Below are positions 8,857 through 16,274 of a stretch of 64,000 nucleotides of DNA, piece by piece. The DNA is from Streptomyces sp. H27-H5 (GTDB lineage Bacteria > Actinomycetota > Actinomycetes > Streptomycetales > Streptomycetaceae): the NCBI RefSeq assembly GCF_026627505.1, contig NZ_JAPNLK010000006.1, positions 62,001 to 126,000 of the forward strand, read 5' to 3'. Under the pieces are notes generated by a model that saw only the letters and a list, made by a program, of their open reading frames with translations, searched no databases and was not told the origin of the DNA. Numbering within the stretch: position 1 is the first letter of the stretch; each line of letters begins with the position of its first letter. The position numbers and the translations under genes were made by a program.

Positions 8857-10251
8857 GTGACCGTTCGCCTATCGCCGGTGCGCCGTGCGGGCGCCGTGGG
8901 CGTCGCCGGGGCCGCGGCCCTCCTCGTCGCGGGGCTCACAGCGCCCGCGCACGCTGCCGGGTACGCCGACCCGACGATCTCGCTCTCCGCCACCCACCTC
9001 ACCGGAGCCGTGGGCGCGTACGGCGACCCCGCCGTGACGGTGGACGTCAAGCAGCCCGGGGTGCCGGCCGGCTTCCTGCGGCTGCGGGTGCTGTCCTCCA
9101 GCAACCCCGCGGTGGCCGCGGTGGCCGACGTACGGCAGCGGCGGACCCCCTCGGGCGACCGCAGCCTGACGGTCCGCCCGCGGGGGCAGGGCTACACCGA
9201 CCTGACGCTCCAGGTCACCGGACGCGGCGGGAAGACCGCGACGGCCACCCTGGCCTACGCCGCCTCGGCGCGGGTCGGCGGCGCGCCCACGACCCGCTAC
9301 CTCACGGGCTCCTCGGACGCCTCGGCCGCGGTGGACGTGGGTGGCGGACACGTGCTGGTGGCCGACGACGAGTCCAACGTCCTGCGCCTCTACGACCGCT
9401 CCCGCACCGGTGCGCCGGTCAGGACCTGGGACCTCGGCCCCTCGCTCGGCCTGAAGAAGGAGGTCGACATCGAGGCGGCGGCCCGGGTGGGCGACACCGT
9501 CTACTGGACCGGCTCGCTCGGCAACAACAAGGACGGCGAGTACAAGGCGGAGCGGAACACGGTGTTCACCACCACGCTCAGCGGATCCGGGGCGGGCGCG
9601 CAACTCGCGTACGGACGCTCGTACAAGAAGCTCCGCGACGACCTGGTGGCCTGGGACAAGGGCAACGGCAACCGCTACGGCTTCGCGGCCGGCACGGCCG
9701 ACGGCGAGGCGCCCAAGCAGATCGACGGGTTCAACGTGGAGGGGCTGGAGTTCGCGCCGGGCTCCACCACCACCGCCTACCTCGGCTTCCGGGCGCCGCT
9801 CGCCCCGGCCGTGCCGGGCGGCAAGGCGCTGGTGGTACCGGTCACCAACTTCGACAAGGTGCTGTCCACCGGGGCGAAGGCCACCTTCGGCGCGGGCATC
9901 GAGCTCGACCTCGGAGGCCTCGCGATCCGCGACATCCGCAAGAACGCCGCCGACCAGTACCTGATCCTGGCCGGCTCCTGGGCCGCCGACGACAACTCCG
10001 ACCCGTACGCGCTGTACCAGTGGGACGGGGTCGCGGGCCACGCCCCGGTCAAGCGGACCGACCTGCCGACCACCGATCCCGGCGGCTGGGAGGCCATCGT
10101 GGAGGTGCCCGACCTGTCGGTGGCGGGGGCGCGGGTCCAGCTGATCACCGACAGCGGCTCCGGAGACCTGTACGGGGACGGCACCGAGGCCAAGGACCTG
10201 ACGCACGCGGAGTGGAAGAAGGCGCGGGCGGCCTGGTTCACGCTCAACTGA
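8857..10251 (+). CDS. Secreted DUF3616-family protein
   Basis: Exported protein (464 aa). It starts with a GTG after GAGAGGA and a Sec-type signal peptide: RRAGAVGVAGAAALLVAGL followed by a probable APAHA/AG cleavage site near residue 30. Residues from about 145 onward match DUF3616, with repeated beta-propeller-like blocks such as HVLVADDESNVLRLYD, DIEAAARVGDTVYWTGSLGNNKDG and FNVEGLEFAPGS. The N-terminal 110 residues after the signal look like an immunoglobulin-like beta domain. The enzymatic role is unknown; some relatives are annotated as esterase-like or phytase-like, which I cannot confirm. Monocistronic. Confidence 0.8.
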   Translation: MTVRLSPVRRAGAVGVAGAAALLVAGLTAPAHAAGYADPTISLSATHLTGAVGAYGDPAVTVDVKQPGVPAGFLRLRVLSSSNPAVAAVADVRQRRTPSGDRSLTVRPRGQGYTDLTLQVTGRGGKTATATLAYAASARVGGAPTTRYLTGSSDASAAVDVGGGHVLVADDESNVLRLYDRSRTGAPVRTWDLGPSLGLKKEVDIEAAARVGDTVYWTGSLGNNKDGEYKAERNTVFTTTLSGSGAGAQLAYGRSYKKLRDDLVAWDKGNGNRYGFAAGTADGEAPKQIDGFNVEGLEFAPGSTTTAYLGFRAPLAPAVPGGKALVVPVTNFDKVLSTGAKATFGAGIELDLGGLAIRDIRKNAADQYLILAGSWAADDNSDPYALYQWDGVAGHAPVKRTDLPTTDPGGWEAIVEVPDLSVAGARVQLITDSGSGDLYGDGTEAKDLTHAEWKKARAAWFTLN

Positions 10252-10273
10252 TCCGCCGGACCTGATCTCCGTT

Positions 10274-10304
10274 CGCCCCGCCGGACCGGCTTCCCGGAGG
10301 GGCG
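10274..10304 (+). terminator. Possible terminator after the DUF3616 gene
   Basis: Arms CGCCCC and GGGGCG enclose an inner CCGG/CCGG pairing 23 nt after the stop codon. Stem quality is modest. Confidence 0.45.
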
Positions 10305-10331
10305 GTCGCAGAGGAGTGGGCCCTGATATGT

Positions 10332-10365
10332 GTACGGGCGTACGCAACGATGTGTACCCTTGTAC
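10332..10365 (+). promoter_or_regulatory. Twin GTAC-N4-GTAC operators before the SMR/tetR pair
   Basis: Two copies of TGTAC-N4-GTACGCA start at 10331 and 10353, exactly 22 bp apart, so on the same face of the helix. The inner palindromes are 10332-10343 and 10354-10365. The second covers a TACCCT -10-like hexamer 7 nt before the ATG at 10368. This is a likely operator for the TetR regulator encoded second in the pair. Confidence 0.65.
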
Positions 10366-10367
10366 GC

Positions 10368-10691
10368 ATGCCCTACGTACTGCTTGCCGCGGCCATCGCC
10401 GCCGAGGTCGCCGGCACGACCGCCATGAAGTTCAGCGACGGCTTCACGAAGCTGTGGCCCTCGATCGGCACGGTCCTGGGCTACCTCATCGCCTTCACCC
10501 TGCTCGCGCAGACCCTGAAATCCATGTCGGTGGGAACGGCCTACGCCATCTGGGCGGGCGTCGGCACGGCCGCGATCGCCGCCATCGGCATGCTGTTCCT
10601 CGGGGAGGCGGCGACCGCGGCGAAGATCGCCGGGATCGCGCTGATCATCGGCGGGGTCGTCCTGCTGAACATCGGCGGGGCGGCCCACTGA
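10368..10691 (+). CDS. Small multidrug resistance (SMR) family efflux protein
   Basis: Four-helix proton-coupled exporter of the EmrE/QacE/SugE family (107 aa). The family glutamate lies in helix 1 (AAAIAAEVAGTTAMK), helices 2-4 are predicted at about 27-48, 56-77 and 84-103, and the WAGVGTA motif of helix 3 is present. I start at the second ATG (10368) because the protein then has the standard SMR start MPYVLL; the upstream ATG at 10350 lies inside the operator. Its stop overlaps the next ATG, so it is coupled to its regulator. It may work as a homo-oligomer, as no second SMR gene is adjacent. Confidence 0.93.
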   Translation: MPYVLLAAAIAAEVAGTTAMKFSDGFTKLWPSIGTVLGYLIAFTLLAQTLKSMSVGTAYAIWAGVGTAAIAAIGMLFLGEAATAAKIAGIALIIGGVVLLNIGGAAH

Positions 10692-11233
10692 TGCCGGCCG
10701 GAGCGGTGCGCCGCCACGACCCGGAACGACGACAGCGGATCATCGACGCGGCGATCCGGGTGGTGGGCGCCAAGGGCATCGCGGGCCTGAGCCACCGCAG
10801 CGTGGCGGCGGAGGCGGACGTCCCCCTGGGATCCACGACCTACCACTTCAAGACCCTGGACGACCTCCTCGTGGCGGCCCTGCGCCAGGCGAACGAGCAT
10901 TTCGTCCTGGTGCCCGACCCCGGGGAGCCGGACCTCGCGACGGCGCTCGCGCGACTGCTGGGGGAACTCCTCGCGGCGGGCCGGGACCGGGGGCGGGTGG
11001 AGCTGGAGTACGAGCTGTACCTGGCGGCCCTGCGTCGCCCGGCGCTGCGGCCGGTGGCCGCCGAGTGGTGCGGGGCCGTGGCGGCGGCGCTGGGCGAGCG
11101 GACGGACCCGGTGACGGCGCGGGCGCTGGTGGCGGTGATGGACGGGATCAGCCTCCAGGTCCTGCTGACGGACGCGGAGTACGACCCGGCGTACACGCGG
11201 GACATCCTGGGGCGGGTGCTGGCCGGGGCGTGA
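10691..11233 (+). CDS. TetR family repressor of the SMR pump
   Basis: 180 aa. The N-terminal TetR helix-turn-helix is typical: RRQRIIDAAIRVVGAKG, then GLSHRSVAAEADVPLGSTTYHFKTLDDLLVAAL at residues 33-65. The ligand domain is alpha-helical and variable. It overlaps the SMR gene by one base (TGATG), so pump and regulator are made together; the paired palindromes upstream of the pump are its likely target, giving drug-induced derepression. Confidence 0.9.
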   Translation: MPAGAVRRHDPERRQRIIDAAIRVVGAKGIAGLSHRSVAAEADVPLGSTTYHFKTLDDLLVAALRQANEHFVLVPDPGEPDLATALARLLGELLAAGRDRGRVELEYELYLAALRRPALRPVAAEWCGAVAAALGERTDPVTARALVAVMDGISLQVLLTDAEYDPAYTRDILGRVLAGA

Positions 11234-11238
11234 GAAAC

Positions 11239-11279
11239 CGCCGCCCGGGGGGGGGTGGGGAACCACCGTCCGGGCGGCG
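11239..11279. terminator. Bidirectional terminator between convergent genes
   Basis: Nine-bp arms CGCCGCCCG and CGGGCGGCG with an inner GGTGG/CCACC pairing lie between the tetR stop (11233) and the HxlR-peroxiredoxin stop (11307). The loop side carries a run of nine G. Confidence 0.7.
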
Positions 11280-11306
11280 TGCCTGCGGCCGGCGCGGCGG
11301 GGTCGG

Positions 11307-12182
11307 TCAGGCGGCGCCGCGGACCGCCTCCAGGGCGGTTCGGACGCCGGCCTCGATGTCCGTGATCGGGTAGATCACCTCGCGCACCGTCCGGTCCCGG
11401 TCCAGGACGAGGGTCAGCCGCTTGAGCCGGCTCACCCCGCCCGCGCGGAAGGTCGGCAGCCGCAGTGCCGAGGTCAGCGCGAGTCCCGCGTCCGAGAGGA
11501 GCGGGAAGCGCAACCGCTCCGCCTCGGCGAACTCCCGCTGCTCGTCGGGCCGCTGGGTGGAGACGCCCTGTACCGTCGCGCCCGCCGCCGTGAACTCGGC
11601 CAACTGGTCCCGGAACGTGCAGGATTCCAGGGTGCACCCCTTCGCCCCGGGGATCCCGGCCCACCCCGGCGGATAGGACTCGGCCCGGGCGTAGGCGCCG
11701 GGGAAGCAGTACAGGACCGTGAACGGCGTGTCCGCCACGGGGTCGCGAGGCTCCCCGAACCGGTCCGGCAGCAGCAGCTCCGGCACCCGGGTGCCGAGCA
11801 GCGCGTGGACCCGCGCCGCCTCCCGCGAGGATTCCTCGGTCGTCGCCGTCATCTCTCCCTCTCCCAGGACCCAGGTGTCCCCCCAGTCCTGGAGGGCCAC
11901 CAGCACCGGCAGCAGCCCCCGGCCGCGCGGGGTCAGCCGGTACTCGTGCCGCACCGGACGTTCCTGGTACGGCTCGCGCGTCAACACCCCGGCCTCGACC
12001 AGGAGTTTCAGCCGCTCGGTCAGCACCTTGCGGGAGACGCCGAGCTCGCGCTGGAACTCCTCGAACCGGTGCACGCCGCGCGCGGCGTCGCGCACGACCA
12101 GCAGCGTCCACCAGTCGCCCACGACGTCGAGGGCCTGGGCGATGGAGCAGTCCGCGTCGCCGAGGTGCGTGCGCTGGGCCAT
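11307..12182 (-). CDS. HxlR-type regulator fused to a peroxiredoxin domain
   Basis: 291-aa two-domain protein. Residues 1-110 are a winged-helix HxlR domain: DCSIAQALDVVGDWWTLLV with the redox-type Cys12, then SRKVLTERLKLLVEAGVLTR and HEYRLTPRGRGLLPVL. Residues 125-291 are a peroxiredoxin of the BCP/PrxQ kind: FTVLYCFPGAY, the peroxidatic and resolving cysteines C183 and C188 in GCTLESCTFRD, and LRFPLLSD. The fusion suggests a regulator that senses or removes peroxide itself. The ATG at 12182 has an AAAGGAG site 8 nt upstream. Frame is continuous through both domains, so this is not two genes. Targets are unknown. Confidence 0.85.
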   Translation of the reverse strand: MAQRTHLGDADCSIAQALDVVGDWWTLLVVRDAARGVHRFEEFQRELGVSRKVLTERLKLLVEAGVLTREPYQERPVRHEYRLTPRGRGLLPVLVALQDWGDTWVLGEGEMTATTEESSREAARVHALLGTRVPELLLPDRFGEPRDPVADTPFTVLYCFPGAYARAESYPPGWAGIPGAKGCTLESCTFRDQLAEFTAAGATVQGVSTQRPDEQREFAEAERLRFPLLSDAGLALTSALRLPTFRAGGVSRLKRLTLVLDRDRTVREVIYPITDIEAGVRTALEAVRGAA

Positions 12183-12230
12183 GGGAACTCCTTTGTCCGT
12201 TGACCCAAGGCTGCCATGCTGACATAGTCC

Positions 12231-12245
12231 GTTCCCAAAAGGAAC
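12231..12245. promoter_or_regulatory. Palindrome upstream of the HxlR-peroxiredoxin gene
   Basis: GTTCC-N5-GGAAC, with a poly-A spacer, lies 49 bp upstream of the start codon. On the minus strand a TATGTC hexamer follows it, so it may be an autoregulatory operator at the promoter. The rest of the gene-free stretch 12246-12586 is GC-rich (about 80%) with no convincing gene or site. Confidence 0.45.
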
Positions 12246-12586
12246 TGACCTGTTCGTGGTGGGCGGCGTGTGGTGAGGGGCGAGGACGTGCCGAGGGTGG
12301 CGTCGCTCCCCGGCGGCCCGGTCTCCCCTTCGGGTCGGCCCGGCCCGCGGCGCCACCCACGGACCCGCCGCGGCCCCGGACGGGGGTCTGGGCCGCGGCG
12401 TCACCACCGAGCCGGGGGCGCTGCCTCGCCCTGCTCGCCGCCGCCTGGGAGTCGGGAGTCCGAGCGTGTGGGGAGCCGGGACCCCGGGCGTGGGGGAGGG
12501 AGCCGGGGCCCATTCCCGCCCACCGAGCGCGACACGCGGCGCGACCGTCACATGAGACCGGTTCGCGACCGCGGCCCGTCGCCGGT

Positions 12587-12592
12587 TAGGTT
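12587..12592 (+). promoter_or_regulatory. -10 box giving leaderless dapD mRNA
   Basis: TAGGTT ends 6 nt before the dapD ATG; there is no Shine-Dalgarno sequence. The geometry predicts transcription starting at the ATG. Confidence 0.45.
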
Positions 12593-12598
12593 TCGGGC

Positions 12599-13579
12599 AT
12601 GACTGCTACGCGTACCTCCGGCGCCGTCGCCGCCGGCCTTGCCACCATCACCTCCGACGGCACCGTCCTCGACACCTGGTTCCCCGCCCCCCGCCTCGTC
12701 GCCGAGCCCGGCCCGGCCGGCACCGAGCGCCTCACCGCCGAACAGGCCGTGGAACTCCTCGGGGCCACCGCGCCGAAGGCGATCCGCCGGGACGCGGTCC
12801 GCGGGGTCGAGGTCGTAGCCGTCCGCACGGTCATCTCCTCGCTCGACGACAAGCCGCTGGACGCCCACGACGCGTACCTGCGCCTGCACCTGCTCAGCCA
12901 CCGCCTGGTCAAGCCGCACGGCCAGAACCTCGACGGCGTCTTCGGCCTGCTGACCAACGTCGCCTGGACCTCGCTGGGTCCCGTCCCCGTCGACGAGATC
13001 GAGACGGTCCGCCTGAACGCCCGCGCCGAGGGCCTGCACCTCCAGGTCACCTCGATCGACAAGTTCCCGCGCATGACGGACTACGTCGCCCCCAAGGGCG
13101 TCCGCATCGCCGACGCCGACCGCGTCCGCCTCGGCGCGCACCTCGCCGAGGGCACCACCGTCATGCACGAGGGCTTCGTCAACTTCAACGCCGGCACCCT
13201 CGGCACCTCCATGGTCGAGGGCCGCATCTCGGCCGGCGTCGTGGTCGGCGACGGATCCGACATCGGCGGCGGCGCGTCCACCATGGGCACCCTGTCGGGC
13301 GGCGGCAAGCAGATCATCTCGATCGGCGAGCGCACCCTGGTCGGCGCCGAGGCGGGCGTCGGCATCGCCCTGGGCGACGAGTGCATCGTCGAGGCCGGCC
13401 TGTACGTCACCGCGGGCACCCGCGTCACCCTCCCGGACGGCCAGATCGTCAAGGCCCTGGAGCTCTCCGGCGCCGACAACATCCTCTTCCGCCGCAACTC
13501 GGTCACCGGCGCCGTCGAGGCCCGCCCGAACAACGCGGTCTGGGGCGGCCTGAACGAGATCCTGCACAGCCACAACTGA
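12599..13579 (+). CDS. dapD: Tetrahydrodipicolinate N-succinyltransferase DapD
   Basis: Lysine and meso-diaminopimelate pathway enzyme (326 aa): succinyl-CoA plus tetrahydrodipicolinate gives N-succinyl-2-amino-6-ketopimelate. The N-terminal alpha/beta domain covers about 1-150. A left-handed parallel beta-helix with hexapeptide repeats follows ([57 protein letters not shown]). The length and the [23 protein letters not shown] block match the actinobacterial form. Single gene, leaderless, with a strong hairpin downstream. Confidence 0.96.
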   Translation: MTATRTSGAVAAGLATITSDGTVLDTWFPAPRLVAEPGPAGTERLTAEQAVELLGATAPKAIRRDAVRGVEVVAVRTVISSLDDKPLDAHDAYLRLHLLSHRLVKPHGQNLDGVFGLLTNVAWTSLGPVPVDEIETVRLNARAEGLHLQVTSIDKFPRMTDYVAPKGVRIADADRVRLGAHLAEGTTVMHEGFVNFNAGTLGTSMVEGRISAGVVVGDGSDIGGGASTMGTLSGGGKQIISIGERTLVGAEAGVGIALGDECIVEAGLYVTAGTRVTLPDGQIVKALELSGADNILFRRNSVTGAVEARPNNAVWGGLNEILHSHN

Positions 13580-13614
13580 CCCACGACCGGGGCCGGATCG
13601 CCGGCGCCGGACAC

Positions 13615-13655
13615 CGCGACGCCCTCCCACCCCGAACGGGTGGGAGGGCGTCGCG
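13615..13655. terminator. Terminator between dapD and the convergent small gene
   Basis: An 18-bp stem (CGCGACGCCCTCCCACCC paired with its complement) closed by a CGAAC loop, 35 nt after the dapD stop. Confidence 0.85.
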
Positions 13656-13685
13656 CGTCCCCGAGTGGACGCCGGCCGCGGGCGG

Positions 13686-13710
13686 CCCTCCCGCCCCGAG
13701 CGGGGGAGGG
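13686..13710. terminator. Second hairpin downstream of the small membrane gene
   Basis: CCCTCCC pairs with GGGAGGG around an 11-nt loop, 21 nt beyond the stop of the minus-strand gene at 13731. Confidence 0.5.
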
Positions 13711-13730
13711 GGCCCGACGGGCCGAACCGG

Positions 13731-13985
13731 TCAGTGCAGGGGGATCGTGCGGACCAGGCCGGCGAAGGCCTGTTCCTCCTCCTCCGTCAGTTCCACCGAC
13801 TCCATGGGGTGCCCGGCCGGGCCGCGCTGGGTCGGGATCGTCGCCAGGCCCTCGAAGGAGTCCTGCCCGGAGTGGTGGAGACGGCCGTCCCACAGGATGT
13901 GGCCGAGGCCGACCACCCAGACGAGGGCGGCCACGAGCAGGACGGCGATGCCGATTTCCTGGACGAGGGTGATGGAGGGAAACAC
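13731..13985 (-). CDS. Small single-pass membrane protein, function unknown
   Basis: 84 aa. It opens with MFPSITLVQEIG and has one strong transmembrane segment (IAVLLVAALVWVVGLGHILW, about residues 12-31), then a polar tail ending in an acidic stretch (ESVELTEEEEQAFAGL). I choose the GTG at 13985 because a GGAGG site lies 5 nt upstream; an in-frame ATG at 14036 would add 17 residues without a ribosome site. I do not recognise a family. It is downstream of, and co-directional with, the secreted nuclease, but a hairpin lies between them. Confidence 0.6.
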   Translation of the reverse strand: MFPSITLVQEIGIAVLLVAALVWVVGLGHILWDGRLHHSGQDSFEGLATIPTQRGPAGHPMESVELTEEEEQAFAGLVRTIPLH

Positions 13986-14143
13986 ACGGTCCTCCGGGGT
14001 GCGGGATCGAGCGTGCAAGATCGGGCGTGCAGACACTCAACACCAGAACGGCCGAATTGGACAGGGGTGTGTCGAGTGTCACGCCAGGGCCGAAAGTCCC
14101 CACCTTGTCCTGAAAGGCCCCCTCGAAGGGTGGCAGGAGGCCC

Positions 14144-14180
14144 GGGCGGGACGGCGCCCGGACCCCCTGCCGTTCCGCCC
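14144..14180 (-). terminator. Terminator of the nuclease gene
   Basis: Arms GGGCGGGACGGC and GCCGTTCCGCCC (one G-U pair) lie just after the nuclease stop codon on the minus strand. Confidence 0.6.
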
Positions 14181-14184
14181 GTGA

Positions 14185-16026
14185 CTACGGGCGGAAGCGC
14201 AGCACCTGCGGGTCGTGGTCGCTGTTCTGGTTCGCGAACTCCGCGTTGATGTGCACGCTGTCGTACGTGAAGGTCTTGATCGCCGGGCTGGTCAGGATCT
14301 GGTCCAGCACCTGCGCGTTGCCCTGGTACACGTACGAGTAGCGCTCCGCCTTCGGCAGCGACCTGATCGCCGGGTACAGCGCCCCGCCGTCCGCCAGGGC
14401 GTCGGCGGTCGCCGAGAACTCGAAGTCGTTGATGTCACCGAGGGCGATGACGTTCGCCTTCTTGTCGGCCGCCAGGATCTCCTTGACGAAGCCGTTCACG
14501 GCCTGCGCCTGGAGCAGCCGCTTGGCCTCCGAGGAGCGCACCGGCGGCTGGTGGTGCGAGGTGAGACCCTCGTCGCCGCCCTTGGAACCGAAGTGGTTGG
14601 CGATGACGAAGACCGTCTTGCCGCGGAAGACGAACTCGCCGGCCAGCGGCTTGCGGCTGTCGGCCCACGCCGCGTTCGCCGGGTCGATCCGGCCGGGGGA
14701 GTGGGTCAGGGCGGCCGTGCCGTCGACCGTGGTGACACCGGTGGCCGTCACCGCGTCGCCCGCGGCGCGCTCGGTGAAGGAGACCCGCGCCGGGTTGTAG
14801 AGGAACACCTGACGGATGTTGCCGCCGGGCTCGCCGCCGTCCTTGTTGTTCTCGGGGTTGACGGTCCGCCACTGGTACGCGGGACCGCCGGCCGCCGTGA
14901 TCGCCGCGGTGAACTTCGTCAGCGTCTGCTCGGCCGCGACGGTGCCGTCGTTCTTGGCGCCGTTGTCGTCCTGGATCTCCTCCAGGGCCACGACGTCGGG
15001 GGAGGCGAGGTTCTCGACGACGGCCTTGGCCAGCGCGTCGAACTTCTCCTGCGGGTCGCTCGGGTCGAGGTTCTCGACGTTGTACGTGGCCACCGCGAGC
15101 TCCTCGCCCGCCTGCGCCTTGGTCTTCTCGGGGGCCAGGGTGCCCGCCTTGACCGTGCCGAGCGTGCGGGCCACCAGGGTGTAGCCGCCGAACTGGTTGA
15201 AGTCCAGCGGGCCCTCGGTGGCGCCGGTCAGCTTGTCGCCGACGTTGGCCACGGGGAAGGGCTGCTGCGCGACGGGCGCGAGCTGCTGGATCTGGAGCCG
15301 GCCGGTGTTCTGGGACTCGTACGAACCGTAGATCGTGCCGCCGCGCTTGGCGGTGTTCTCCCAGCCCTTGACCGTGACCCACAGCTCCGAGTACGGGTCG
15401 GTGGCACCGACCACGCGCGACGTGCCGATCTTGACGTTCATGCCCTCGACGGACTCGTAGAAGTCCAGGGCGAAGCGCGAGGGCTCCAGGGTCAGGGCGT
15501 TGATGCTGCCGGCGGCGGCCGGGTCGCCCGCCGGGGCGTACGCGGCGGGCACCGTGTACTCGTTGATCGCGGTCGCGGCCGGCAGGGCGTTGCCCGAGGA
15601 GACCACGGTCACGACCGGCTTGGCGATCTGGGTCACGGACTGGTTGCCGGAGGAGACGCCGCCCGGGATGTACTCGCCGACCGTGCCGGTCACCTTGACG
15701 GCGTCGCCGACGGCGACGGTCGGCACCGAGCTGGTGAAGACGAACACGCCCTCGCTGGTGGCGGCGTCGTCGTCGGCGTCGGGGTCCTGGATCCAGAAGC
15801 CGCGCGAGCCGTACGTCCGCACGCCGGTGACGATGCCCTCGACGTCGGCGACCTGCTTGCCGTTGAGCGGGGATATGCGGGTGGTGCCCTGGATGTCGTG
15901 GATGCGTATCGGATCGGCGGACACGGCGCCTTCGGCCGCGTCGGCGGAGCCCGCGAGCAGGCCGGTGGCCAGCGCGGTGGCGACGAGGGCCGCGACGGCG
16001 GCGGAACGGGGATGCGAGGAGCGCAT
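14185..16026 (-). CDS. Secreted endonuclease/exonuclease/phosphatase-family nuclease
   Basis: 613-aa exported nuclease. A Sec signal is clear: arginine-containing start, AAVAALVATALATGLLAG, then AGSADA/AE cleavage near residue 30. Residues 40-300 form an OB/beta-rich N-terminal region found in ExeM-like and NucH-like extracellular nucleases. The catalytic EEP domain covers about 320-613: TYNVENLDPSDP, VVALEEIQDDNG with the metal-binding Glu, IANHFGSKGGDEG, LGDINDFEFS and the final NSDHDPQVLRF with the catalytic His. It probably degrades extracellular DNA to release phosphate and nucleosides. Start ATG at 16026 with a GGAG site. Confidence 0.9.
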   Translation of the reverse strand: MRSSHPRSAAVAALVATALATGLLAGSADAAEGAVSADPIRIHDIQGTTRISPLNGKQVADVEGIVTGVRTYGSRGFWIQDPDADDDAATSEGVFVFTSSVPTVAVGDAVKVTGTVGEYIPGGVSSGNQSVTQIAKPVVTVVSSGNALPAATAINEYTVPAAYAPAGDPAAAGSINALTLEPSRFALDFYESVEGMNVKIGTSRVVGATDPYSELWVTVKGWENTAKRGGTIYGSYESQNTGRLQIQQLAPVAQQPFPVANVGDKLTGATEGPLDFNQFGGYTLVARTLGTVKAGTLAPEKTKAQAGEELAVATYNVENLDPSDPQEKFDALAKAVVENLASPDVVALEEIQDDNGAKNDGTVAAEQTLTKFTAAITAAGGPAYQWRTVNPENNKDGGEPGGNIRQVFLYNPARVSFTERAAGDAVTATGVTTVDGTAALTHSPGRIDPANAAWADSRKPLAGEFVFRGKTVFVIANHFGSKGGDEGLTSHHQPPVRSSEAKRLLQAQAVNGFVKEILAADKKANVIALGDINDFEFSATADALADGGALYPAIRSLPKAERYSYVYQGNAQVLDQILTSPAIKTFTYDSVHINAEFANQNSDHDPQVLRFRP

Positions 16027-16080
16027 GGGCGGGAACTCCGGTGTGAGGGTGGGGGGAACGCCGGGAATTCCGGGGCTCCC

Positions 16081-16094
16081 GTACTGCTCAGTAC
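16081..16094. repeat. Short palindrome in the nuclease leader
   Basis: GTACTG-CT-CAGTAC, 55 bp upstream of the nuclease start codon. Possible operator; no partner identified. Confidence 0.3.
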
Positions 16095-16153
16095 ATCTAC
16101 GCGCGTCAATTTCCTGTGTGGACCGCAAAGTTGTCAAGGTCTCCGAGGAAGAC

Positions 16154-16175
16154 GGCAGCTGACTGTGGGATGAAC
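16154..16175 (-). promoter_or_regulatory. Possible PHO box upstream of the nuclease gene
   Basis: On the minus strand GTTCATCCCAC is followed directly by AGTCAGCTGCC, two 11-bp units sharing the TCA core of the PhoP direct repeat. A TTGACA hexamer lies 16 bp further on (16132-16137). The second unit matches weakly. Confidence 0.35.
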
Positions 16176-16274
16176 CAAGGGCGATGGCCCCTCGGGCATG
16201 CCCGAATTGCGTCTACGCTGGGTCGTCGCCGTACGACCCAACGGCCCCACCGCGACCGCGAGGAGAACCGCCCC

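Noticed and set aside
12200-12589. Open frames (up to 129 codons) in the gap before dapD
   Set aside because: Composition is Arg/Gly/Pro-rich with no start signals; the region is simply very GC-rich.
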